From DASTBU01 sp035711845 (GTDB taxonomy: Bacteria; Acidobacteriota; Vicinamibacteria; Vicinamibacterales; 2-12-FULL-66-21), in assembly GCA_035711845.1 (NCBI GenBank), contig DASTBU010000031.1, forward strand, positions 1-62,775: a stretch of DNA of 62,775 nucleotides. The letters are read 5' to 3'. Below are positions 26,115 to 34,282 of this stretch, piece by piece; positions within the stretch are counted from its first letter, which is position 1; the number at the start of each line of letters is the position of its first letter. Made by a program: the position numbers and the translations under genes. A model generated the notes under the pieces. That model was given only the letters and a program-made list of their open reading frames with translations. It ran no database searches and was not told the DNA's origin.

Positions 26115-27800
26115 ATGCCTTCATCGGGTCGTCGTGAATGGCCGTCGGGCCCCGCGGTCTCCATCCTGCTCCTCGTGGCTGTCTGCGCGGTCACGTTCTT
26201 TGCCGGGCTCGGCACGACGGCTCTCTGGGAACCCGACGAGCCCCGTTTCGCCGAAGCGACGCGGCAGATGCTGGTGAGACACGACTTCGTGACGCCGTGG
26301 TTCAACGAGCGGCCCAGGTTCGAAAAGCCCATCCTTCTCTACTGGCTGCAGCTTCCGTTCGTCGCCCTTCTGGGCAGCAGCGAGGTCGCGGCTCGTGCGC
26401 CAGCCGCACTCACAGGTCTCCTCGCCGTCCTGGCGATTTTCGGCCTTGGCCGCGAGATGGTCTCGAACCGGACCGGCGTGCTCGCTGCGGTCATCCTGGC
26501 GACGACGTTCCGGTTCGTCGTGTACGCGCGGCAGGGTTTGACCGACGTCCCTGTGACGGCAGCGATCACGTGCGGGTTGTGGACCATGGGCCGCGCCATC
26601 CACGATCCGCGCGGCAGCCGGGCGCGTGCGTGGATCGCGTGGGCGTGTGCCGGGGCCGGTGTGCTATTGAAGGGTCCTGTCGCGCTCCTCGCCCCAACCA
26701 TCTGGAGCCTCTGGGCGCTTTCGATCGGAGGACGGCCGGCTTTGATGCGAACACGGCCGCTCAGCGGGCTCCTGATCCTCGCCGCGATCGCCGCGCCGTG
26801 GTTCGTCGTGATGCTGGCGCTGCACGGGCGCGTGTTCCTGGACGTCGCGATGGGCTACGAGGTCGTCGCGCGGTATTTCTCCGCCGACTTCCCTGGGCCC
26901 GATCGCGGCATCCTTTATTACTGGTGCGTGTGGCTCGGCGACGGGCTGCCCTGGTCGATCTTCCTTCCGCCCGCGATGTGGTGGGCCTTCTCGAGCCGCG
27001 GGACGCTTCGCGCCGGCGAGTCACAGGCCATGCACCTTGCGGGCATCTGGTTCGTCGTCGTGCTGGTGATCTTCTCGGCGTCCCAATACAAGCTTCCGCA
27101 CTACATTCTTCCGGCCTATCCTGCGATGTCCCTCGCAGTCGGAATCTTCGCCAACGCCGCAATCGAAAGCCGGACATCCCGCTGGCTATGGCAGGCGCCC
27201 GCCTGGGTGTCGGCCGGTGCCCTGGCAGCGTGTGCGGTGCTCCTCTGGCTGCTGATGTCCCGGGTGTTCGATCTGGCGCTGCCCGACCCGGGCTTTCTGC
27301 TGCCCGTGTTCCTCGCGGCGGGGTCGATCGTGGTGGGTGCGATGGCCTCCCCGATCGGTGGACCGCGGCCCGGTGTCACCTTCTCGCTCCTGGCTGCGGT
27401 GATGGCCGTGTGCTACGGCTTTCTGTCGACGGTGGTGGCACCCCGGGAGTTGCGCAGGTTCCAGCCCATTCCGGCACTCGCCGAGGCCGCGCGTCGCGTG
27501 GTGCACGCATCGGAGCCGCTTGCGGTCGCGGGCAATTACGGCGCGCCCGGCCTCATCTACTACGCCCGGCATCCCGTGGTGCAGCTCACCGACCAGACGG
27601 CGCTCGTGACGTTTCTCACGGGCGACGGGCGCCGCCACTGCGTGCTGCCGGAATCGGAGCTGCAGCAGGTGCGTCCACTCGTGCAGCGGCCGCTTCGCGT
27701 GCAGGCGCGCGCGGAGGTGTTCAGCGTGAGGATGAAACGGCTGCTCGAGCGGGAGCCCGAGCGCGCCGGCCGGGTCCTCCTGCTAATCACGGCGGAGTAG
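26115..27800 (+). CDS. ArnT-like glycosyltransferase (GT39/GT83, PMT superfamily)
   Basis: A 561-residue polytopic membrane protein. After the first helix comes L-W-E-P-D-E-P-R-F-A-E-A, the conserved periplasmic E-P-D/E-x-R loop containing the catalytic acidic residue. F-E-K-P-I-L-L-Y-W-L-Q, Y-W-C-V-W-L-G-D-G-L-P-W and Q-Y-K-L-P-H-Y-I-L-P-A-Y-P follow, all typical of ArnT-like transferases. About 11-12 helices are followed by a C-terminal soluble part. The family moves a sugar from a polyprenyl-phosphate carrier onto lipid A or another acceptor in the periplasm. A GTG at 26109 would add two residues. The acceptor here is not identifiable. Confidence 0.88.
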   Translation: MPSSGRREWPSGPAVSILLLVAVCAVTFFAGLGTTALWEPDEPRFAEATRQMLVRHDFVTPWFNERPRFEKPILLYWLQLPFVALLGSSEVAARAPAALTGLLAVLAIFGLGREMVSNRTGVLAAVILATTFRFVVYARQGLTDVPVTAAITCGLWTMGRAIHDPRGSRARAWIAWACAGAGVLLKGPVALLAPTIWSLWALSIGGRPALMRTRPLSGLLILAAIAAPWFVVMLALHGRVFLDVAMGYEVVARYFSADFPGPDRGILYYWCVWLGDGLPWSIFLPPAMWWAFSSRGTLRAGESQAMHLAGIWFVVVLVIFSASQYKLPHYILPAYPAMSLAVGIFANAAIESRTSRWLWQAPAWVSAGALAACAVLLWLLMSRVFDLALPDPGFLLPVFLAAGSIVVGAMASPIGGPRPGVTFSLLAAVMAVCYGFLSTVVAPRELRRFQPIPALAEAARRVVHASEPLAVAGNYGAPGLIYYARHPVVQLTDQTALVTFLTGDGRRHCVLPESELQQVRPLVQRPLRVQARAEVFSVRMKRLLEREPERAGRVLLLITAE

Positions 27801-27888
27801 GACTCTCGATCGACCAGCCGCACGCCGCGACGGAAAATGATCGGACGGGTCATTGTTCGATCCGCTCACGGGCGTCCCACGGGAAACT

Positions 27889-27969
27889 CGATGAACACGA
27901 TGTCGCGATGAACACGATGGTTATCTGGTGAGCGGATTCTTCGTGCTCATCGGATCATCGTGTTCATCG
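27889..27969. repeat. 14-bp direct and inverted repeat between convergent genes
   Basis: The 14-mer CGATGAACACGATG occurs twice in direct orientation (27889-27902 and 27906-27919) and once inverted (27956-27969), with a 36-base loop for the nearer pair. It can form a 14-bp stem with either direct copy. It lies between two convergent genes (ending at 27800 and 28023), which suits a bidirectional terminator or an mRNA 3'-end structure, but there is no T-run. No other copy was noticed in the window. Confidence 0.7.
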
Positions 27970-28022
27970 ACGTTGCCGTGGGCTCCTGCAGGTACGCGAT
28001 CACGCGACGCGCGACTGTCTGG

Positions 28023-30539
28023 TCACCGGGGCCACGCGATGAGCGGCATCTCGATCGGGATCCGCGCCTCGGAATGGAAGGGCACGACGCGCGGTGTGAA
28101 GTGCCATCCTGGCCGTGTGGTCTCGACGCTGGCGCGGTAGACGTGTGCGTTGGCGGCGGTCGGCACCGGTTCGGCGCCCGCCATCTGCTGCACGAAGGGC
28201 TCTTCCTGGCCTTCCGGGTTCGCGTAGAGCTCTACGCGTACGGCCTCTGGCGGGATTTCGCCCAGATAGACCGGCACCGAGACGGTCAGGTGTGTGTCAC
28301 CTGCCATTCTGGTCACGTCGCCGAAGCGGATCCCGGACCAGTGACGTTCGAGGCGCCGCGACCACGTATCGAGATCTCTTGCGACCCCGCCTTCGTGCGC
28401 GGTCCGCTTCCGGCACGCTGCGGCGGCCGGTACGTAGGCGCGCTCGACATACTCCTGGAGCATGCGCACGCTGCTGAACCGGGGTGTGAGAGAGGCCATG
28501 CTCGATCGCATGCGCGCGATCCACCGGCGGGGCAGGCCGGCATCGTCGCGATCGTAGAACTCCGGCACGACCTCCTCTTCCAGGAGCCTGTAGAGCTCCG
28601 CCGCCTCCTGCTCGTCGCCCTGTGGCTCCTCGCGCCGGGTGCCGAGCGCCCAGCCGTAGTCCGGCGCAAACGCCCCCCACCACCAGCCGTCCAGCGTCGA
28701 GAGGTTGAGGCCGCCGTTGACCAGGATCTTCATGCCGCTCGTCCCGCACGCTTCCCAGGGCCGGCGAGGCGTGTTGATCCAGACGTCCACACCCTGGACC
28801 ATTTCCATGGCCAGCCGCATGTCGTAGTCGTCCAGGAACACGACGCTGGCTCGCGCCGCGGGGTCCGCGCCAAATCGGACCCACTGCTGAATCATCCGCT
28901 TGCCTTCTTCATCCTGCGGATGGGCCTTGCCCGCGACGATCAGCTGGACGGGACGACGTGGACTGGTGAGCAGGCGGAGGAGCCGGCCCTGGTCCGTGAG
29001 GAGAAGGTGGGGGCGCTTGTAGGTGGCGAAGCGCCTGGCGAACCCCAGCGTCAGCACATCCGCATCGAGCGCGCGCGCGGCAATCTCGCCGGCGGCCTCC
29101 CGGCCCTGGTGCCGCGCCAGCCTGCGGAAGAGCCGCTCGCGCGCGTAGCGGACGAGGTCCTGACGTTCGAGCGCTCGAACCTTCCACAGTTCCTCGTCCG
29201 TCAGGCGGAGGATGCCAGGGGTGAGCGCGGAGACGTCACCACGCCATCGCTCCTTGCCGGCGGCATGCGTCCAGAGCGCATCCGTCCAGGGCGAGTCCCA
29301 CGACGGCACATGGATGCCGTTGGTGACGCAGTCCACGGGAACATCGCGCTCCGGCCAGCGCGGAAACAATCCTGCGAAGAGCCGGCGGCTGACCTCGCCA
29401 TGCAGCTGGCTGACGCCGTTGACCCACGAGCACCCACGCATCGCGAGCCACGCCATGTTGAACGGTTCCTGAGGATCCTCGGGGTTCCGGCGACCGAGGC
29501 CCAGCAGTTCCTCCCACGTCAACCCGAGACCGCGGACGTACTCGTCGAGGTACGCGCGATACTTTTTTGCCTCGCCGATCGAGAACACGTCGAAACCGGC
29601 AGGCACGGCCGTGTGCGTGGTGAAGACGTTGCCGGCCCGCGTCGCCCACAGCGCTTCGCGAAACGACACGCCATGCCGATCCATGTAGCGATGTGCGCGC
29701 TCGAGCACCACGAACGCCGCGTGGCCCTCGTTGAGGTGGCACACTTCGATCCCGAGCCCCAGCGCCTCGAGCAGGCGCCATCCTCCGACGCCAAGGATGA
29801 TCTCCTGGATCAGCCGCACCTCGGAGCCGCCGCCGTACAGCGCGCTCGTGAGGCCGCGGTCGGAAGGCGCGTTGAACGGGTCATTGCTGTCGAGCAGATA
29901 CAGCGTCGTCCGCCCGACCATGACCTGCCAGGCCCGAAGGAGGATCGTGCGGTCCGGAAAGGACAGCGAGATGCGAAGGCGTTCGCCTCCGGCGCCCGCG
30001 ACCGGCTGCACCGGCAGGCTCGCAGGATCGTTGAACGGGTACAACTCGGACTGCCTGCCTGCCGCATCGAGGACCTGCCGGAAGTAGCCCTGCTCCCAGA
30101 GGATGCCGACGCCGACGAGCGGGACACCGAGGTCGCTCGCCGTTTTCATGTAGTCGCCGGCAAGTATTCCGAGCCCGCCCGCATAGAGCGGCAGCGCTTC
30201 GTGAAGGCCGAACTCCATGCTGAAGTATGCGACCGGCGGCAAGCTCGTCGCTCCGGCGGGCAGCCACGCGGGCGTAGCGTGATATCGCCTCCGCGATTCT
30301 TCGAGCGCGTGCACCGCGCGCACGAAGTCGGCGTCAGTGGCGAGCCGCTCCAGCCGTTCGCGCGGGACGTACTGCAGGAGCAGCCAGGGGTTCTGCGTGC
30401 GCTCCCACAACTGTTCGTCCAGCCGCGTCCAGACGGCATCGCCCGCGTGGCTCCAGGACCAGTGCAGGTCCAGGGCATAGGCGGACAGACGGACCAGCGG
30501 ATCGGGAAGGGGACGGACGGTATGGGTCGGCGATGGCAT
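28023..30539 (-). CDS. glgP: Alpha-glucan phosphorylase (GT35, with DUF3417-type N-terminus)
   Basis: An 838-residue protein. The N-terminal 100 residues (L-A-Y/S-A-Y-A-L-D-L-H-W-S-W) match the DUF3417 segment of the short archaeal/bacterial glucan phosphorylases. V-A-Y-F-S-M-E-F-G-L-H-E-A-L-P and G-G-L-G-I-L-A-G-D-Y are the usual GT35 landmarks. Near residue 600 the PLP-lysine motif reads C-G-T-S-G-M-K-I-L-V-N-G-G. The enzyme releases glucose-1-phosphate from glycogen or maltodextrin in the cytoplasm. It is 33 bp downstream of fdhD on the same strand. A branching enzyme lies 24 kb away at 54079, so the organism probably makes and uses glycogen. No synthase is in the window. Confidence 0.93.
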   Translation of the reverse strand: MPSPTHTVRPLPDPLVRLSAYALDLHWSWSHAGDAVWTRLDEQLWERTQNPWLLLQYVPRERLERLATDADFVRAVHALEESRRRYHATPAWLPAGATSLPPVAYFSMEFGLHEALPLYAGGLGILAGDYMKTASDLGVPLVGVGILWEQGYFRQVLDAAGRQSELYPFNDPASLPVQPVAGAGGERLRISLSFPDRTILLRAWQVMVGRTTLYLLDSNDPFNAPSDRGLTSALYGGGSEVRLIQEIILGVGGWRLLEALGLGIEVCHLNEGHAAFVVLERAHRYMDRHGVSFREALWATRAGNVFTTHTAVPAGFDVFSIGEAKKYRAYLDEYVRGLGLTWEELLGLGRRNPEDPQEPFNMAWLAMRGCSWVNGVSQLHGEVSRRLFAGLFPRWPERDVPVDCVTNGIHVPSWDSPWTDALWTHAAGKERWRGDVSALTPGILRLTDEELWKVRALERQDLVRYARERLFRRLARHQGREAAGEIAARALDADVLTLGFARRFATYKRPHLLLTDQGRLLRLLTSPRRPVQLIVAGKAHPQDEEGKRMIQQWVRFGADPAARASVVFLDDYDMRLAMEMVQGVDVWINTPRRPWEACGTSGMKILVNGGLNLSTLDGWWWGAFAPDYGWALGTRREEPQGDEQEAAELYRLLEEEVVPEFYDRDDAGLPRRWIARMRSSMASLTPRFSSVRMLQEYVERAYVPAAAACRKRTAHEGGVARDLDTWSRRLERHWSGIRFGDVTRMAGDTHLTVSVPVYLGEIPPEAVRVELYANPEGQEEPFVQQMAGAEPVPTAANAHVYRASVETTRPGWHFTPRVVPFHSEARIPIEMPLIAWPR

Positions 30540-30572
30540 GGCTGGCCTGTTTCTCGCGAGTGCCGGGGAGGG

Positions 30573-31454
30573 TTACTCCACGAGCCGCCAGTGGTGCGCG
30601 TACACGTTGAAGGCCTCGCCGCGAACGAACCCGAGCAGCGTCATTCCCGCTTCTTCCGCCAGCTCGACGGCGAGGCTCGAAGGCGCCGAGACGGAGCCGA
30701 CGATTGGCACACCGGCGAGAAGCGCCTTCTGCACGATCTCGAACGACGAGCGCCCGCTCACGAACAGGATCGCGTCATCGAGCGGCATCCGGCCCGACAG
30801 CAGCATCCGGCCGAGGACCTTGTCCACGGCGTTGTGCCGGCCGACGTCCTCTGCATACGCGGTCAACCGGCCGGTGCGATCGAACAATCCCGCCGCGTGC
30901 AGGCCGCCGGTGGCGTCGAAGATCTGCTGCGAGGCTCGCAGCCGTTCGGGAAGCCGCGGCATCAGTTCAGGCGAAATCGTCCACGTCGCCGAGATGTCCG
31001 GTGCTTCCGCCCGAAGCGACTCGATCGTCAACCGGCCGCACAGGCCGCACGCGGAGTTGCCGATCACGGCGCGCCGCTCTTCCAGCAACCGCGGCAAGTC
31101 GGCCGCCCGGCGCCCGGCCAGCATGACGTCGAGGGTGTTCGGGGCCTCCGGATCCGCCGCGATCGTGCCGACGTCGCCGGCCTCGTGCACGACGCGCTCC
31201 GCGAAGAGGAAGCCCGCAGTAAGCTCGGGGTCCGACCCTGGCGTCCGCATCACGACCGCGAACGGTTTTCCGCACAGCCGAATCTGCAGCGGCTCTTCCG
31301 CCGCCGTCATGTCCCGCCGCATCGTGCGTGCCCCCGGCGATACGTGAACGACACGAACCTGCCGGGTCAGCCTGGCTGTCGCCAGCCAGTAGGGATGTTC
31401 GGATGCGGAGCGGTCGTGAGACTCAGGTTCTTCTTCGAAAATTGGGTGTGTCAT
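30573..31454 (-). CDS. fdhD: Formate dehydrogenase accessory sulfurtransferase FdhD
   Basis: A 293-residue protein with the family features: E-E-P-L-Q-I-R-L-C-G near residue 55, T-P-G-S-D-P-E-L-T-A-G-F-L-F-A-E, the catalytic C-G-L-C-G loop, F-D-A-T-G-G-L-H-A-A-G-L-F, and A-E-D-V-G-R-H-N-A-V-D-K-V-L-G. FdhD transfers sulfur from IscS to the bis-MGD molybdenum or tungsten cofactor of formate dehydrogenase. No formate dehydrogenase subunit is in the window. ATG 31454 (M-T-H-P-I-F-E-E-E-P) was chosen because sequence upstream looks non-coding. Together with glgP it forms a two-gene unit with no obvious functional link. Confidence 0.92.
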   Translation of the reverse strand: MTHPIFEEEPESHDRSASEHPYWLATARLTRQVRVVHVSPGARTMRRDMTAAEEPLQIRLCGKPFAVVMRTPGSDPELTAGFLFAERVVHEAGDVGTIAADPEAPNTLDVMLAGRRAADLPRLLEERRAVIGNSACGLCGRLTIESLRAEAPDISATWTISPELMPRLPERLRASQQIFDATGGLHAAGLFDRTGRLTAYAEDVGRHNAVDKVLGRMLLSGRMPLDDAILFVSGRSSFEIVQKALLAGVPIVGSVSAPSSLAVELAEEAGMTLLGFVRGEAFNVYAHHWRLVE

Positions 31455-31593
31455 TACGTCACAAGCCCGACCGGAAGCCGTCAATGGCGGGAGGTCCGAA
31501 CGTCGCGACCCGGATCCAGCGTCATGATAGCTGAGAGTTCCGTGGCAACCGTCGTGCATTCAATGGACGGGACGTTTTGTCAGGGAGGTGGCC

Positions 31594-32007
31594 ATGCCGG
31601 AACGGAAGACCTTGGAGCGAGCGCGCAAAGCCAGACGCGAGGGAAAGGCGCCTACCACACAGGCGGGAGAGTTCGTGCGCGAAGAGATCGAACACGTCCG
31701 CGAAGGCAAACACGGCGCGCGATCCACGAAGCAGGCGATCGCGATCGGCCTGTCGAAGGCTCGGCGTGCCGGTGTCAAGCTGAAGCCGCCGAAGAGAGGA
31801 CAGGCCTCCGCGCGGACTCGCAAGAGCGCCGCGCGTGCCTACCGTGCCGGTCAGAGCGGAAGTCGCCGGAAGCCGTCGGCGAAGCGGTCGCGCGCGGTGA
31901 GGCGAGCGCTCGAGCGGGAACCCCGGCGCGCCGCGACCCACGAAGCGCTCTCCAAGCAGGCCCGCTCGGCTGCCTCGCGCCGTCGTCGACGGCGCGCACC
32001 CGCATGA
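31594..32007 (+). CDS. DUF6496 family small basic protein
   Basis: A 137-residue, very Lys/Arg/Ala-rich protein. Residues 1-60 carry the conserved M-P-E-R-K-T-L-E-R-A-R-K-A, T-Q-A-G-E-F-V-R-E-E-I and S-T-K-Q-A-I-A-I-G-L-S-K-A-R-R-A-G-V core. The rest is a histone-H1-like basic tail with S-A-R/A-A-R-A and R-R-R-R runs. GGGAGG lies 11 bp before ATG 31594; GTG 31588 is an alternative. The composition suggests nucleic-acid binding, perhaps nucleoid association, but the family's function is not known. It is divergent from fdhD. Confidence 0.85.
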   Translation: MPERKTLERARKARREGKAPTTQAGEFVREEIEHVREGKHGARSTKQAIAIGLSKARRAGVKLKPPKRGQASARTRKSAARAYRAGQSGSRRKPSAKRSRAVRRALEREPRRAATHEALSKQARSAASRRRRRRAPA

Positions 32008-32020
32008 TTCAGCTGGGGGA

Positions 32021-32085
<65 letters not shown>

Positions 32086-32087
32086 GA

Positions 32088-33038
32088 GTGCGCCCTCACG
32101 GCCGTCTGATCAGCGTCGGGACGCACCGGTTGTACATCGACTGTCAGGGAACCGGCTCCCCTGCCGTCATCTTCGATGCGGCGCTCGGCGCCTCGTCGGT
32201 GAGCTGGAGCCTGGTGCAGCCGGCGGTTGCCGGGCTGACCCGTGCCTGCGCTTATGACCGTGGCGGCATGGGCTGGAGTCGAGCCGGGCCTCTGCCGCGC
32301 ACGGCTGGCCGCCTCGCAGGCGAGCTTCATGCGCTGCTGGAGGCAGCCGGGGTACCGCCCCCATACGTGCTGGTCGGGCACTCTTTTGGCGGGTTCGTGA
32401 TGCGGATCTTCGCGGCGCGGTATCGGCCTGAGACCGCGGGGCTGGTGCTGGTCGACCCTGCGCATCCCGATCACTGGCTCGCGCCGTCCGAGCGCGAGCG
32501 ACGCGAGATCGATCGCGCGGTGCGGCTGTGCGGATACGGTGTGGTCGCAGCCCGCGTCGGGCTGGCGCGAGTGGTCGCGGCGCTGGTGGGACTCGGGGCG
32601 CTGGGGCCCGCGCGCGCGCTCGTGAAAGCGATCAGTCTCGGCCGCCTGCACCGCCAGGACGAGAGCGTCCTGGCGCCTGTGTGGAAGCTGCCGCCCGACG
32701 CGCGCCGGCCGCTCCGCCGTTTCTGGACGCAGCCGAAGTTCTTCGAGTCGCTGGGCAGCCAGATCAACAGCATCTGCGAGAGCGCCCGTGAGGTGGAGGC
32801 AGCTACTGGCGAGGGTTACGGAGATCTGCCTCTGGTCACGATCTCTGCGAGCAACCCGGATCCGGTTCGCGTACGCCGTCAGGAGAATCTGGCCCGCTTG
32901 TCCTCGCGCGGCCGTCACATCGTCGCCTCCGACAGCGGGCACTGGATTCCGCTCGATCAACCGCAGATCGTCATCGACACGATCGGCGGCATGGTCAGAG
33001 CGATCGCCCGGGAATCTCAGGGGAGGGGCCACCAGTGA
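32088..33038 (+). CDS. Alpha/beta hydrolase
   Basis: About 316 residues with the alpha/beta-hydrolase fold. The N-terminal part has L-Y-I-D-C-Q-G-T-G-S-P-A-V-I-F and the oxyanion region, then C-A-Y-D-R-G-G-M-G-W-S. The nucleophile elbow is G-H-S-F-G-G with Ser at about 102. A lid region with basic helices and a C-terminal S-D-S-G-H-W-I-P carrying the catalytic His follow. The acid is probably the Asp in a strand before the final motif. Substrate unknown. The start is uncertain: GTG 32088 directly follows a heptamer repeat array, with GGAAAGAG as the only ribosome-site-like sequence, and the frame stays open upstream through the array. Confidence 0.87.
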   Translation: MRPHGRLISVGTHRLYIDCQGTGSPAVIFDAALGASSVSWSLVQPAVAGLTRACAYDRGGMGWSRAGPLPRTAGRLAGELHALLEAAGVPPPYVLVGHSFGGFVMRIFAARYRPETAGLVLVDPAHPDHWLAPSERERREIDRAVRLCGYGVVAARVGLARVVAALVGLGALGPARALVKAISLGRLHRQDESVLAPVWKLPPDARRPLRRFWTQPKFFESLGSQINSICESAREVEAATGEGYGDLPLVTISASNPDPVRVRRQENLARLSSRGRHIVASDSGHWIPLDQPQIVIDTIGGMVRAIARESQGRGHQ

Positions 33039-33077
33039 AACTGCGCCTCCGACCGTCGAGGCTCGCCCGCGCCTCGG

Positions 33078-33230
33078 TCATCCCCGGCGTTTGAAGAACT
33101 GCACCGCCCGCTCGTGCCGCTCGGCCGCCGATCGTGTCTTGAACGTGCCGAGGTTCCGCCGCCTGCCCGTTCTGGGATCCGGATTGCGCGAGTACAAGCG
33201 GTACTCGCCTGATTTCAGTTTACGAATCAT
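33078..33230 (-). CDS. Small conserved basic protein (50 aa)
   Basis: A short gene encoding 50 residues that begins M-I-R-K-L-K-S-G-E-Y-R-L-Y-S-R and contains R-R-R-N-L-G-T-F and E-R-H-E-R-A-V-Q-F-F-K-R before the stop. GGAG lies about 9 bases upstream of the ATG. The pattern of a short basic strand-rich start and a helical C-terminus resembles small conserved proteins found in many bacteria with no assigned function. It lies between the hydrolase (convergent) and the BON gene (same strand, upstream). Confidence 0.75.
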   Translation of the reverse strand: MIRKLKSGEYRLYSRNPDPRTGRRRNLGTFKTRSAAERHERAVQFFKRRG

Positions 33231-33293
33231 TTCACTTGCTCCGTGCTGTTCTCAAACCTCTGAGGCTCGATCCCAGTCGCGGGCCCTGCGTCC

Positions 33294-34061
33294 CTAGCGC
33301 AGCACCTCACCGCGCTGTTCTTCGCGGGGCGCCCCGGTCTCGTTCGATGGGTCGATTTGCGGGACCTTTGAGTCATCCCCTGCCTGCCGGCCTCCGCGCA
33401 GCCTTGTGAGGCGATTGGCGTCCAGGTTCGCCGCGCGCGCGAGGAGTCCGAGGCCCGCTGCGGCGAGCACCGTGCCGCGAGCGTCGCGCCGTAAGGCGCC
33501 GTACCCGGCGAGGGCCATGCCCGTTGTCCCGGTCAGGAGGCGGGTGGTGGGCGACCACTGGCGCCGCCGGAAGCCCGACAGCGGACCGCCAGCCGTGGCG
33601 CCGCCCTGCAGCGCGGGGACCTGGCCAGCTTCCTTGTGCTGTTCGAGCTCCGAGACGACCTCCTGCACGCCAGGGATCCGGTTGACTTTCCTGATCAGGC
33701 GTTTGACCTCGGCCTGCAGCACTGGCCCTCGGAGCGTTACGACGCCATCGGATGCCTCGACATCGATGGCACGTGGGTGTGACACGAGCCGGCCCAGCTT
33801 CGCGCGCACCCGTTCGGCCAGAACGCGGTCGTCGGCCGGCTCGCGGTGTCTCATCCCGCGCAAACGCGCCGTCGCGCCCGACGCCCGGTGTACCACGTCG
33901 CGGCCCGTGGCCTCGATCGCGTCCTCACTGAGACGGGCCGCATGGGCGATGCGGTTGCGAGCCAGGGCCCGCCGACGCCGGCCCCGTTCGGGGTCGAGTA
34001 AGTACATGAGGCTTGCGCCCAGGCCCAAGCCGGTTAACACCGCTCCTCGTTCGTACAGCAT
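33294..34061 (-). CDS. BON domain-containing membrane-associated protein
   Basis: A 255-residue protein. The N-terminus has a short hydrophobic segment (T-G-L-G-L-G-A-S-L-M-Y-L-L-D-P) followed by G-R-R-R-R-A, a common start for proteins of this group. A BON domain spans about residues 80-145: L-A-E-R-V-R-A-K-L-G-R-L, I-D-V-E-A-S-D-G-V-V-T-L-R-G, and V-P/R-I-P-G-V-Q-E-V-V-S-E-L. The C-terminal half has two small Ala/Gly/Leu-rich helices (T-G-M-A-L-A-G-Y-G-A-L and A-A-A-G-L-G-L-L) similar to DUF2892-like segments. BON domains bind phospholipid and are linked to envelope stress. No partner can be deduced. Confidence 0.83.
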   Translation of the reverse strand: MLYERGAVLTGLGLGASLMYLLDPERGRRRRALARNRIAHAARLSEDAIEATGRDVVHRASGATARLRGMRHREPADDRVLAERVRAKLGRLVSHPRAIDVEASDGVVTLRGPVLQAEVKRLIRKVNRIPGVQEVVSELEQHKEAGQVPALQGGATAGGPLSGFRRRQWSPTTRLLTGTTGMALAGYGALRRDARGTVLAAAGLGLLARAANLDANRLTRLRGGRQAGDDSKVPQIDPSNETGAPREEQRGEVLR

Positions 34062-34282
34062 CGCGTCCTCCGTTCGTTTGAAGAACCAGACGCAACCCGG
34101 GTGCCATCGGCGTGGGGACGACGCTGTTCAGCCGGCCCGCCCGGACCGCCGTCCGCGAGCGCGCCCGATCGTGTCGATTTCCGCGCCATCGGTTCGTCGA
34201 GAAGCTAGCGGCGGCCGATGCCGGCTGGCTGTCACACCCGCGCCTTGCCCTGACGGGGTTGAAGGTGGTGTGATCGGTAGTT

